The notes: generated by a model not told the origin, from the sequence alone. 64,000 bases of DNA from Micromonospora sp. H61 (GCF_018070325.1 NZ_JAGPXY010000022.1:1-64000), one strand, 5' to 3'. Positions 33,127 through 42,103 are shown, numbered from the stretch's first letter. Numbers and translations: made by a program.

Positions 33127-34325
33127 TGCGGCTGCGACATGCCGGCGGCGAGACCGTCCACCTGGGCTACTGCACCAACGTGCACCCGGCCGAGGACCTC
33201 GCCGGCATCCTCGGTCAACTGGACACCTACGCGGTGCCGGTCCGCGAGACGCTCGGCAGCGACCTGCTCGGGCTCGGCCTGTGGCTGGCCGCCCCGGTCG
33301 CCGCCGAGCTGGCCGCCGACCCGACGCTCCGCCGCCGGTTGCGCACCGAGCTGGACGCGCGCGGCCTGGAGGTGGTCACCCTCAACGGCTTCCCGTACGC
33401 GGCCTTCCAGGCCCCGGTGGTCAAGCAGGACGTGTACCACCCGGACTGGACCACCGAGCAGCGCCTGACGTACACACTGAATTTGGCCAGGGTGCTCGCC
33501 GACCTGCTGCCCGACGACGCCGCCCGGGGTTCGATCTCCACGCTGCCGCTGGCCTGGCGTCGACCGTGGGACACCGACCGGGCCGACGCGGCCCGACGCC
33601 GCCTGGACCAACTGGCCGCCGGCCTGGCCGACGTGCAGCGGGACACCGGCCGTGAGGTGCGCGTCGCCTTCGAGCCGGAGCCCGGCTGTGTGGTGGAGAG
33701 CACCGGTCAGGCGGCCGAGCTGCTGTCCGGAATGGACACCGACCGGTTGGGTGTCTGCCTCGACCTGGCCCACCTGGCCTGTGCCTGGGAGGAGCCGGCC
33801 GAAGCACTGCGACGACTGCGGGCGGCCGGACTGCCGGTGGTGAAGGTGCAGGTCTCGGCCGCTGTCGAGGCCGCCGACCCGGAGGGCGGGGCCGAGGCGT
33901 TGCGCCGCTGGGTGGAGCCGCGCTTCCTGCACCAGACCCGGGGCGCCGGTTGCGCCGGTCTGGCCGATCCGGCCGACCCGACGTACGCGGCCGACGATCT
34001 GGACGAGGCGCTGGACCGGGCGCTGCCCGGCCCGTGGCGGGTGCACTACCACGTGCCGCTGCACGCCCCACCCGAGGAGCCGCTCGGCTCGACCCTGCCG
34101 GTGCTCCGCGCGGCCCTGAGAGCGCTCTTCGACGGCCCGACCGCCGGCTGCGACCACCTCGACGTCGAGACGTACACCTGGGGGGTGCTGCCGGCCGCCC
34201 GACGGCCCGGCACCGACGCGGAGCTGGCCGCCGGCATCGCCGCGGAGCTGGCCTTCGCCCGGGACGAACTGGTCGGCCTCGGCCTGACCGCAGAACGAAC
34301 CGTGAGCATGGGGGTGACGCGATGA
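33126..34325 (+). CDS. eboE: EboE-type TIM-barrel protein
   Basis: A 399-aa protein of the EboE 'metabolite traffic' family, a xylose-isomerase-like barrel. It starts LGYCTNVHPAEDLAGILGQLDTYAVPVRE and then shows LEVVTLNGFPYAAFQAPVVKQDVYHPDW, a very characteristic EboE segment, followed by VAFEPEPGCVVESTGQAAELL (metal Glu), VCLDLAHLACAWEEP (Asp/His) and HYHVPLHAPPEEPLGSTLP. The metal ligands of the barrel seem present, so it may be an active isomerase or aldolase rather than a transporter. The ATG overlaps the eboB stop by one base, and the stop overlaps the next start by four. Confidence 0.9.
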   Translation: MRLRHAGGETVHLGYCTNVHPAEDLAGILGQLDTYAVPVRETLGSDLLGLGLWLAAPVAAELAADPTLRRRLRTELDARGLEVVTLNGFPYAAFQAPVVKQDVYHPDWTTEQRLTYTLNLARVLADLLPDDAARGSISTLPLAWRRPWDTDRADAARRRLDQLAAGLADVQRDTGREVRVAFEPEPGCVVESTGQAAELLSGMDTDRLGVCLDLAHLACAWEEPAEALRRLRAAGLPVVKVQVSAAVEAADPEGGAEALRRWVEPRFLHQTRGAGCAGLADPADPTYAADDLDEALDRALPGPWRVHYHVPLHAPPEEPLGSTLPVLRAALRALFDGPTAGCDHLDVETYTWGVLPAARRPGTDAELAAGIAAELAFARDELVGLGLTAERTVSMGVTR

Positions 34326-35737
34326 GCCGACGACTGGTGGTCCTCGACGTGGTGGGGTTGACGCCCCGACTACTGGCGCACATGCCTCGACTGCGGGGGG
34401 TGGCCGACGGCGGCTTCCGGGCCGAGCTGGGCACCGTGCTGCCCGCCGTGACCTGCTCGGTGCAGTCCACCTTCCTCACCGGCGAGCAGCCCAGCGGGCA
34501 CGGGATCGTCGGGAACGGGTGGTATTTCCGGGAGCTGGGCGAGGTGCTGCTGTGGCGGCAGCACAACGCGCTGGTCGGCGGGGACAAGCTCTGGCAGGCC
34601 GCCCGTCGGGCCGAACCCGGCTACACGGTGGCCAACGTCTGCTGGTGGTACGCCATGGGCGCCGACGTCAACTGGACGGTGACGCCCCGCCCGGTCTACT
34701 ACGCCGACGGGCGCAAGGAACCGGACTGCTACACCGACCCGCCGGAGCTGCACGACGCGCTCACCGGGCGGTTGGGCACCTTCCCGCTCTTCACCTACTG
34801 GGGGCCGACGGCCGGGTTGCCGTCGTCGCGGTGGATCTGCCAGGCGGCCGAGCAGATCCTCGCCGACGTGTCACCCGACCTGACCCTGGTCTACGTTCCG
34901 CACCTGGACTACGACCTGCAACGCTTCGGTCCCTCGTCGGCCCAGGCCGCCGCGGCGGCAGCCGAGCTGGACGCGGTGCTCGGCCCGCTCCTGGACGCCG
35001 CCCGGGCCCGGGACGCCACCGTGGTGGTGCTGTCGGAGTACGGCATCACCGACGTGTCCCGCCCGGTGGACGTCAACCGGTTGCTGCGCGCCGAGGGCCT
35101 GTTGCGGGTGCACACCCAGGCGGGCATGGAGTACCTCGACCCGTGGACGTCGAAGGCGTTCGCGGTCGCCGACCACCAGATCGCGCACGTCTACGTCAAG
35201 GATCCGGCCGACGTGCCGGCGGTGGCGAAGCTCTGCGCCGGCCTGCCCGGGGTGGCCGAGGTGCTCGACGCCGAGGGCAAGGCCGCACACGGGCTGGACC
35301 ATCCGCGCGCCGGTGAGCTGGTGCTGGTGGCCGAGCCGGACGCCTGGTTCACCTACTACTACTGGCTGGACGACGCCCAGGCACCCGACTTCGCCCGGCT
35401 CGTGGAAATTCACCGGAAGCCGGGCTACGACCCGGCGGAGCTGTTCTTCGACCCGGCCAACCCCGGTGCCGCGAAGGCCCGGGCCGGGGTCGCCCTGGCC
35501 CGCAAGAAGCTCGGCATGCGGTACCTGATGAGCGCCGTCGGCCTCGATGCCGGCGCGCGGGCGGTGCGCGGCTCGCACGGGCGGCTGCCGGACGACCCGG
35601 CGGACGGCCCGGTGCTGCTCTGCTCCGACCCGACGGCGGCCCGGGACAAGATCGCGGCGACCGAGGTCAAGGCGCTGCTGCTGGAGCTGGCCGGGCTGAG
35701 CCCCGGCGGTGCGGGCGGGTCGGGGGAGGGCTCATGA
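34322..35737 (+). CDS. Alkaline-phosphatase-superfamily phosphodiesterase/nucleotide pyrophosphatase (EboF-like)
   Basis: A 471-aa member of the nucleotide pyrophosphatase/phosphodiesterase branch. The nucleophile Thr is in VLPAVTCSVQSTFLTGEQPSGHGIVGNGW, the second metal site in VYVPHLDYDLQRFGP, VVVLSEYGITDV gives further ligands, and HGLDHPRAGELVLVAEPDAWF carries the last His. No signal peptide is visible, so it is cytoplasmic, which argues for hydrolysing a nucleotide-activated or diphosphate-linked intermediate of the pathway. It corresponds in position and fold to EboF of other ebo clusters. ATGA overlaps exist at both ends. Confidence 0.9.
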   Translation: MSRRLVVLDVVGLTPRLLAHMPRLRGVADGGFRAELGTVLPAVTCSVQSTFLTGEQPSGHGIVGNGWYFRELGEVLLWRQHNALVGGDKLWQAARRAEPGYTVANVCWWYAMGADVNWTVTPRPVYYADGRKEPDCYTDPPELHDALTGRLGTFPLFTYWGPTAGLPSSRWICQAAEQILADVSPDLTLVYVPHLDYDLQRFGPSSAQAAAAAAELDAVLGPLLDAARARDATVVVLSEYGITDVSRPVDVNRLLRAEGLLRVHTQAGMEYLDPWTSKAFAVADHQIAHVYVKDPADVPAVAKLCAGLPGVAEVLDAEGKAAHGLDHPRAGELVLVAEPDAWFTYYYWLDDAQAPDFARLVEIHRKPGYDPAELFFDPANPGAAKARAGVALARKKLGMRYLMSAVGLDAGARAVRGSHGRLPDDPADGPVLLCSDPTAARDKIAATEVKALLLELAGLSPGGAGGSGEGS

Positions 35738-36801
35738 CGGTCACCGTCGCGCCCACCGACGCCAGCGAGCTGCGGGCGCGCTTCGACGCGGAGCTGGCCG
35801 GGTTTCTCAGCCGGCAGGGCCCGGACTGGCCGGACGGGGCGCCGCGGGGCGTGTTCACCGCGCTGCAGCGGTTCGTGCTGGCCGGTGGCAAGCGGTTACG
35901 ACCGCTCTTCTGCTACTGGGGTTGGCGCGGCGCGGGGGCGGCCGACGGCACCCCGATCGTGGTGGCCGCGGCGGCCCTGGAGCTGTTCCACGCGTTCGCG
36001 CTGATCCACGACGACATCCTGGACGGCAGCGACCGCCGCCGGGGTGAGCCGTCGGTGCACCGGCTCTTCGCCGACCTGCACGCCCGCTCGTCGTGGCGCG
36101 GTGACCCCGAGGCGTACGGCCGCAACACCGCGCTGCTCTGCGGGGACCTCTGCGCGGCCTGGTCGGATCAGATGTTCCACGAGTGCGGGCTGAGCACCGA
36201 GCAGGTGCACCGGGGGTACGGCGTGTTCGCGCTGATGCGTACGGAGGTGATCGCGGGGGAGTACCTGGACCTGGTCTCGGGCGTGGGTGACGGCTCGGTG
36301 GCCAGCGCGCTCACAGTGATCCGGATGAAGGCCGCCCGGTACACGGTCACCAGGCCGTTGCAGATCGGTGCTGCCCTGGCCGGCGCGGAGCCGGAGCTGA
36401 TCGCCGCGCTGGGCGAGTTCGGTGACCCGCTGGGTGACGCGTTCCAGCTCCGCGACGACGTCCTGGGCGTGTTCGGTGACCCGGCGGTCACCGGGAAGTC
36501 GGTCCTGGACGACCTGCGTGAGGGCAAGCCCACAGTCATGATGGCGCTGGCCCGCAGCGCCGCCGACCGGCCGCAGACCATCCGGTTGCGGGAGCTGTTC
36601 GGCAACCCGGCGTTGGACGCCGAGGGCGCGGCGGAGCTGCGCGACATCATCGAGGCGACCGGCGCGCGGGAGCGGATCGAGCAGATGATCCGGGTCCGGA
36701 CCGAGGCCGCGCTCTCCGCTCTGCAGAATGCCGTGGTGGCCGATGACGCCCGCGCGGCCCTGGTTGCGCTGGCCGGGCAGGCGATCGACCGACGCGCCTG
36801 A
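35734..36801 (+). CDS. Polyprenyl diphosphate synthase
   Basis: A 355-aa trans-prenyl synthase making a medium-length isoprenoid diphosphate (geranylgeranyl or farnesyl range). GGKRLRP binds the allylic substrate, the first Asp-rich motif is HDDILDGSDRRRG, and the second is the shorter DDVLGVFGD. Small residues ahead of the first motif (FHAFALIHDD) are compatible with a C15-C25 product but do not fix it. As the last gene of the operon, overlapping its predecessor by ATGA, it should supply the prenyl donor for the EboC-like transferase. Confidence 0.94.
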   Translation: MTVTVAPTDASELRARFDAELAGFLSRQGPDWPDGAPRGVFTALQRFVLAGGKRLRPLFCYWGWRGAGAADGTPIVVAAAALELFHAFALIHDDILDGSDRRRGEPSVHRLFADLHARSSWRGDPEAYGRNTALLCGDLCAAWSDQMFHECGLSTEQVHRGYGVFALMRTEVIAGEYLDLVSGVGDGSVASALTVIRMKAARYTVTRPLQIGAALAGAEPELIAALGEFGDPLGDAFQLRDDVLGVFGDPAVTGKSVLDDLREGKPTVMMALARSAADRPQTIRLRELFGNPALDAEGAAELRDIIEATGARERIEQMIRVRTEAALSALQNAVVADDARAALVALAGQAIDRRA

Positions 36802-36807
36802 CCGGCG

Positions 36808-36899
36808 ACTTTCGATCAAATCGACGAAAGTTGATGCTGAACCGCCGGAAGGTATGGACACATCGACACGTGCGACTTAGTGTCGTGACCAACACGACA
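36808..36899 (+). promoter_or_regulatory. Promoter and nested inverted repeats before the sorbosone dehydrogenase gene
   Basis: ACTTTCG (36808-36814) and CGAAAGT (36825-36831) form a perfect inverted repeat directly after the prenyl synthase stop. TTGATG (36831-36836) and TATGGA (36853-36858) with a 16-bp spacer make a fair sigma-70 promoter. Downstream, CGACAC (36864-36869) can pair with GTGTCG (36880-36885), while the overlapping TGTCGTG (36881-36887) pairs perfectly with CACGACA (36893-36899), so the two hairpins exclude each other. Operator half-sites or a leader attenuator are both possible. Confidence 0.45.
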
Positions 36900-37019
36900 A
36901 TGTTTCGTCGAGGTGAACCGGCGGCGCGGTAACCCATCGACCCCCCACCACCGCTACGGCATCCGGCGCGACGGCGCGCGCCCGGCCTGGCAGTCACACG
37001 TCAGGAAGGGACAGCACAG

Positions 37020-39875
37020 ATGTCCATGAAGGACGCTCCCAGACAACGGTCCCGACGATGGTTCTCCGCCGGATCCGCGCTGCTCCTGGCGGTCGCCGCC
37101 GGCACTGTCACCTTCGCCGCCGGCTCGGCCCCCGCCCAGGCACACACGATCGTCGCCAGCGACTTCCAGCAGGTCGAGCTGGCTCGCGGCGTGACCGACA
37201 TGGGTGAGCCGATGTCGCTGGCGGTGCTGCCGGACCGCTCGGTCCTGCACACCGCCCGCAACGGCACCCTGCGCCGCACCGACGCCAACGGCACCACCTC
37301 CGTGATCGGCACCCTGTCGGTCTACAGCCACGACGAGGAGGGGTTGCAGGGCGTCGGGATCGACCCGGGCTTCGCCAGCAACCGCTACATCTACCTCTAC
37401 TACGCCCCGCCGCTCTCCACCCCCGGCGGGGACGCGCCGGCCACCGGCACCGACTTCTCGGCCTGGAACGGCGTCAACCGGCTCTCCCGGTTCACCCTCA
37501 ACTCGGACTTCACGCTCAACCAGTCCAGCAAGGTCGACGTGCTCGACGTCCCGGCCAGCCGGGGCGTGTGCTGCCACGTCGGTGGGGACATCGACTTCGA
37601 CGCCGCCGGCAACCTCTACCTGTCCACCGGCGACGACACCAACCCGTTCGAGTCGTCCGGCTACTCACCACTGGACGAGCGGACCAACCGCAACCCCGCG
37701 TACGACGCGCAGCGCAGCGCCGGCAACACCAACGACCTGCGCGGCAAGATCCTGCGGATCAAGGTGAACGCCAACGGCACGTACTCCATCCCGTCGGGCA
37801 ACATGTTCGCCCCCGGCACGGCCAGGACCCGGCCGGAGATCTACGCGATGGGGTTCCGCAACCCGTTCCGGATCAGCGTGGACAAGGCCACCGGCGTGGT
37901 CTACGTCGGTGACTACGGGCCGGACGCCGGCTCCACCAGCTCCACCCGCGGGCCGTCCGGCCAGGTGGAGTTCAACCGGGTCGCGGCACCGGGCAACTAC
38001 GGCTGGCCGTACTGCACCGGCACCAACACCAGCACCGAGACGTACAACGAGTTCGACTTCGCGACCAGCGCCAGCGGCGCGAAGTACAACTGCACCGGCG
38101 GGCCGACGAACAACTCGTTCCGCAACACCGGCCTGACCACTCTGCCGCCGGCCCAGCCGGCCTGGATCCGGTACGCCGGTGACGCCGGCACCCCGACCGA
38201 GTTCGGCGGCGGCTCCGAGTCGCCGATGGGCGGCCCGGTCTACCGGTACAACGCCTCGTCGACCTCCACCACCAAGTTCCCGCAGTCGTTCGACGGGCAG
38301 TTCTTCGCCACCGAGTTCGGCCGGGGCTGGATCAAGCCGATCCACGTCAACTCCGATGGCTCCCGGGGCACCATCGACACCTTCCCCTGGGTCGGCAAGC
38401 AGGTGATGGACTCGGCGTTCGGCCCGGACGGCGCGTACTACGTGCTCGACTACGGCACCGGCTACTTCAACGGTGACGCCAACTCGGCGCTCTACCGCTT
38501 CGACTACGTCGGCGGCGGCAACCGGGCGCCCACCGCGAAGGCCAGCGCCAACCGCACCTCCGGCGCGGCCCCGCTCGCTGTGACGTTCTCCTCGGCCGGC
38601 TCGGCCGACCCTGAGGGCGGCGCGTTGACCTACTCGTGGGCGTTCGGTGACGGGACCACCTCGACCGCCGCCAACCCGACGAAGACCTACAGCGCCAACG
38701 GCACCTACACCGCCACGCTGACGGTGCGCGACCCGCAGGGCGCCACCGGCAGCAGCAGCGTGCAGATCAGCGTCGGCAACACCGCGCCCACCGTCACGAT
38801 CAACAACCCGGGCAACGGTCAGCTGTTCGGCTTCGGGGACACGGTGCCCTACAGCATCACCGTGACCGACCCGGAGGACGGCACCATCGACTGCACGAAG
38901 GTCAAGATGACCTACGTGCTCGGGCACGACCAGCACGGGCACCAGATCACCTCGAAGACCGGCTGCTCGGGCTCGATCACCATCCCGGTCGACGGTGAGC
39001 ACGACGACGCGGCCAACATCTTCGCGATCTTCGACGCCGAGTACACCGACGCCGGTGGGCTGACCACGCACACCCAGCACACGCTGCCGCCGCGGCACCG
39101 CCAGGCCGAGTTCTACGGCACCTCGTCGGGGATCAACGTGTTCAGCAAGACCCCGGCCGAGGGTGGCAAGACCGTCGGCGACATCAACAACGGCGACTGG
39201 ATCGCGTTCCAGCCGTACCGGCTGGGCAACGTCACCTCGTTCAACGCCCGGGTCTCCTCGGCGGGCGCCGGCGGCACCCTCCAGGTCCGAGCCGGCTCGG
39301 CCACCGGCACCGTGCTCGGCTCGGCCACGGTCCCGGTGACCGGCGGCTGGGAAACCTTCACCACCGTCACCGGGACGATCAGCAACCCGCCGACCGGCAC
39401 GACCACGCTCTACCTGACCTTCGCCGGGTCGGGCACCGGGGCGCTCTACGACCTGGACGCCTTCACCTTCGTCACCGGGACGCCCCCGGCCGGTGGGCCC
39501 GGGGCGATCAAGGGCCTCGGTGGCAAGTGCCTGGACGTGCGCAACGCCGCCACCGCCGACGGCACGCAGATCCAGATCTACACCTGCAACGGCAGTGCCG
39601 CGCAGACCTGGGCGGTCACCCCCAACTCCACGATCAAGTCGTTGGGCAAGTGCCTGGACGTGTCGGGCGGCGCCACCGCCGACGGCACCAAGATCCAGCT
39701 CTGGACCTGCAACGGGACGGCCGCGCAGAACTGGGCCGCCCAGGCCGACGGCACGCTCCGCAACACGTCGTCGGGCAAGTGCCTCGACGTCTCCGCCAAC
39801 AGCTCCGCTGACAGCACGGTGGTCCACCTCTGGACCTGCACCGCCGCCGCCAACCAAAAGTGGACCCTGCCCTGA
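37020..39875 (+). CDS. Secreted sorbosone/glucose dehydrogenase-like protein with PKD, CBM6 and ricin-type domains
   Basis: A 951-aa extracellular protein. Residues 1-40 are a Sec signal (basic start, LLLAVAAGTVTFAAG core, cleavage near AQA-HT). The GSDH six-bladed propeller follows (about 45-500: GLQGVGIDPGF, GGDIDFDAAGNLYLSTGD, LRGKILRIKV, AMGFRNPFRISVD). Next come a PKD domain (ADPEGGALTYSWAFGDGTTS), an Ig-like segment, a CBM6-like sugar-binding domain (about 700-815) and a C-terminal ricin-type beta-trefoil (about 825-950) with three GKCLDV repeats and Q-x-W ends. Such propellers oxidise sugars with PQQ, or act as hydrolase-like proteins. The last two domains are nearly identical to those of the next gene, suggesting the same polymer target. 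Confidence 0.92.
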   Translation: MSMKDAPRQRSRRWFSAGSALLLAVAAGTVTFAAGSAPAQAHTIVASDFQQVELARGVTDMGEPMSLAVLPDRSVLHTARNGTLRRTDANGTTSVIGTLSVYSHDEEGLQGVGIDPGFASNRYIYLYYAPPLSTPGGDAPATGTDFSAWNGVNRLSRFTLNSDFTLNQSSKVDVLDVPASRGVCCHVGGDIDFDAAGNLYLSTGDDTNPFESSGYSPLDERTNRNPAYDAQRSAGNTNDLRGKILRIKVNANGTYSIPSGNMFAPGTARTRPEIYAMGFRNPFRISVDKATGVVYVGDYGPDAGSTSSTRGPSGQVEFNRVAAPGNYGWPYCTGTNTSTETYNEFDFATSASGAKYNCTGGPTNNSFRNTGLTTLPPAQPAWIRYAGDAGTPTEFGGGSESPMGGPVYRYNASSTSTTKFPQSFDGQFFATEFGRGWIKPIHVNSDGSRGTIDTFPWVGKQVMDSAFGPDGAYYVLDYGTGYFNGDANSALYRFDYVGGGNRAPTAKASANRTSGAAPLAVTFSSAGSADPEGGALTYSWAFGDGTTSTAANPTKTYSANGTYTATLTVRDPQGATGSSSVQISVGNTAPTVTINNPGNGQLFGFGDTVPYSITVTDPEDGTIDCTKVKMTYVLGHDQHGHQITSKTGCSGSITIPVDGEHDDAANIFAIFDAEYTDAGGLTTHTQHTLPPRHRQAEFYGTSSGINVFSKTPAEGGKTVGDINNGDWIAFQPYRLGNVTSFNARVSSAGAGGTLQVRAGSATGTVLGSATVPVTGGWETFTTVTGTISNPPTGTTTLYLTFAGSGTGALYDLDAFTFVTGTPPAGGPGAIKGLGGKCLDVRNAATADGTQIQIYTCNGSAAQTWAVTPNSTIKSLGKCLDVSGGATADGTKIQLWTCNGTAAQNWAAQADGTLRNTSSGKCLDVSANSSADSTVVHLWTCTAAANQKWTLP

Positions 39876-39882
39876 GCTGGCG

Positions 39883-39928
39883 GGAGGGGCCCTTCGACAA
39901 CGCCTAGTGTGAGGCGAGGGGCCCCTCC
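39883..39928. repeat. Long palindromic element between the two secreted-protein genes
   Basis: GGAGGGGCCCTTCG (39883-39896) pairs with CGAGGGGCCCCTCC (39915-39928) with one mismatch, and an inner CGCCT/AGGCG stem (39901-39905, 39912-39916) continues the fold. It begins 7 nt after one stop codon and ends 22 nt before the next start. It can act as a terminator or attenuator, but the GGGGCCCC core also resembles a dispersed repeat that I associate with Micromonospora-type genomes. Confidence 0.75.
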
Positions 39929-39950
39929 TAACCGCAATTAGGAGAGCGAT

Positions 39951-42056
39951 ATGCGCAGACGCCTGCGACCCGTCCTCGGTGCGGCCATGGCCGCACTCGC
40001 CGTCATCGCCTGCACCACCCCGGCCACCCCGGCCAGCGCCGCCGACGCCCCCTACGACGTGCTGGTCTTCTCCAAGACCGCTGGTTTCCGGCACGACGCG
40101 ATCCCGGTCGGCATCCAGACCATCCGCGACCTGGGTGCGGGCAACAACTTCACGGTCACCGCGACCGAGGACGCCGCCGCGTTCACCACGAGCAACCTCA
40201 ACCAGTACGAGGCGGTCGTCTTCCTCAACACCACCGGCGACGTACTCAACGCCAGCCAGCAGACCGCCTTCGAGTCGTACATCGGCTCCGGCCGCGGATA
40301 CGTGGGTGTGCACGCCGCAGCCGACACCGAGTACGACTGGCCGTTCTACGGCAACCTCGTGGGGGCGTGGTTCGCCTCGCACCCCGCGATCCAGCAGGCC
40401 AACATGAAGGTGGAGGACCGGGGCCACGCGGCCACCGCTCACCTGCCGCAGACCTGGACCCGCACCGACGAGTGGTACAACTACCGCACCAACGCCCGGT
40501 CGAGCGCCCACGTGCTGGCCACCCTCGACGAGTCGTCGTACTCCGGCGGCGGGATGGGCGCCGACCACCCGCTGAGCTGGTGCAAGAGCTACAGCGGCGG
40601 CCGGTCCTTCTACACCGGCGCGGGGCACACCCAGGCGTCGTACGCGGAGGCGGGGTTCCGGAACCACCTGCTCGGCGGCATCCGGTACGCCTCCGGTCGG
40701 AGCAAGGCCGACTGTCGGCCCGAGACCGGCTACACCCCGCTGTTCAACGGTTCGACGGCCGGTTGGTCACAGGCCGGCCCGGGCAGCTTCACCAACACCG
40801 ACGCCACCCTGACCTCGGTGGGCGGCATGGGGCTGTACTGGTACAACGCCAAGCAGTTCACCAACTACTCGCTGAAGATGGACTGGAAGCTGGCCGGTGA
40901 CGACAACTCCGGCGTCTTCATCGGCTTCCCGCCGTCGAGTGACCCGTATTCGGCGATCAACAACGGCTACGAGGTCCAGATCGACGCCACCGACGCGGTC
41001 GACCGCACCACCGGCGCGATCTACACGTACAAGGCCGCCGACATCGCCGCCCGCGACGCGGCGCTCAACGCGCCGGGGGAGTGGAACACCTACGAGCTGC
41101 TGGTCGAGGGGGAACGGCTGCAGGTCTTCCTCAACGGAGTGAAGATCAACGACTTCACCAACACCGACCCGGTCCGCTCGCTCGCCGGACACATCGGCAT
41201 CCAGAACCACGGCACCGGTGACGACACCTCCTTCCGCAACATCCGGATCAAGGAGTTGGGCACGACCCCGCCGCCCACCGGCACGATCCAGGCCGAGACC
41301 TTCAGCTCGGCCAACGGCGTCTCCGCGTTCACCAAGGAGGGCGCCAACGGTGGGCAGACCCTCGGCTACATCGAACCGGGTGACTGGGCCGCCTACAACG
41401 GGGTCAACCTGACCGGGGTCACCTCGTTCACGGCCCGGGTCGTCTCCGGCGGCGCGGGTGGCGCCATCCAGGTGCGCACCGGTTCGGCCACCGGCCCGGT
41501 GCTCGGCACCGTCGCGGTGCCGAACACCGGCAGTTGGACGACCTACGCCAACGTCTCCACGGCGCTGACCAACGTCCCGTCCAGCACCCAGAACCTCTAC
41601 CTCACCTTCACCGGTAGCGGCACGGGGCTCTTCGACCTGGACGACTTCACACTGGTCAAGGGCGGCGGCGGCACTCCCGGGGTAGGCCCGGTCAAGGGTC
41701 TCGCCGGCAAGTGCCTGGACGTGCGCAACGCCGGCACCGCCGACGGCACCCAGATCCAGATCTACACCTGCAACGGCAGCACCGCGCAGACCTGGACCGT
41801 GGCCGGCTCGACGATCAAGGCGCTGGGCAAGTGTCTGGACGTCTCCGGTGGTGGCTCTGCCAACGGCACCAAGATCCAGCTCTGGACCTGCAACGGCAGC
41901 GGAGCGCAGAACTGGGCTGCCGCGTCCGACGGCACCCTGCGCAACCCGTCGTCGGGCAAGTGCCTGGACGTCTCCGGCAACAACTCCGCCGACAGCACCA
42001 TCGTGCACCTCTGGACCTGCCTCAACGCGGCCAACCAGAAGTGGACCCTGCCCTGA
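39951..42056 (+). CDS. Secreted ThuA-DUF1080 protein with CBM6 and ricin-type domains
   Basis: A 701-aa exported protein. The signal ends either at ASA-AD (about residue 30) or at a lipobox-like VIAC (Cys21), so it may be a lipoprotein. Domains in order: ThuA-like glutamine-amidotransferase fold (about 33-245: VLVFSKTAGFRHDAIPVG, VGVHAAADTEYDWPFYGNLVGAWF), DUF1080/3-keto-disaccharide hydrolase jelly-roll (about 260-435: FNGSTAGWSQ, DWKLAGDDNSGVFIGFP, GEWNTYELLVEG), CBM6 (about 445-570) and a ricin-type trefoil (about 580-700). DUF1080 enzymes cleave 3-keto-glycosides, so a role in extracellular glycoside breakdown is likely. GGAGAG precedes the ATG. Confidence 0.92.
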   Translation: MRRRLRPVLGAAMAALAVIACTTPATPASAADAPYDVLVFSKTAGFRHDAIPVGIQTIRDLGAGNNFTVTATEDAAAFTTSNLNQYEAVVFLNTTGDVLNASQQTAFESYIGSGRGYVGVHAAADTEYDWPFYGNLVGAWFASHPAIQQANMKVEDRGHAATAHLPQTWTRTDEWYNYRTNARSSAHVLATLDESSYSGGGMGADHPLSWCKSYSGGRSFYTGAGHTQASYAEAGFRNHLLGGIRYASGRSKADCRPETGYTPLFNGSTAGWSQAGPGSFTNTDATLTSVGGMGLYWYNAKQFTNYSLKMDWKLAGDDNSGVFIGFPPSSDPYSAINNGYEVQIDATDAVDRTTGAIYTYKAADIAARDAALNAPGEWNTYELLVEGERLQVFLNGVKINDFTNTDPVRSLAGHIGIQNHGTGDDTSFRNIRIKELGTTPPPTGTIQAETFSSANGVSAFTKEGANGGQTLGYIEPGDWAAYNGVNLTGVTSFTARVVSGGAGGAIQVRTGSATGPVLGTVAVPNTGSWTTYANVSTALTNVPSSTQNLYLTFTGSGTGLFDLDDFTLVKGGGGTPGVGPVKGLAGKCLDVRNAGTADGTQIQIYTCNGSTAQTWTVAGSTIKALGKCLDVSGGGSANGTKIQLWTCNGSGAQNWAAASDGTLRNPSSGKCLDVSGNNSADSTIVHLWTCLNAANQKWTLP

Positions 42057-42066
42057 CCGACTGACC

Positions 42067-42103
42067 CCGGAGGGGCCACGGCTCACGTCGTCGGCCCCTC
42101 CGG
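42067..42103 (+). terminator. Hairpin terminator after the ThuA-DUF1080 gene
   Basis: CCGGAGGGGCC (42067-42077) pairs perfectly with GGCCCCTCCGG (42093-42103) across a 15-nt loop, 10 bp after the stop codon. It is another GGGGCC-rich hairpin, related in style to the one at 39883-39928. Confidence 0.75.
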
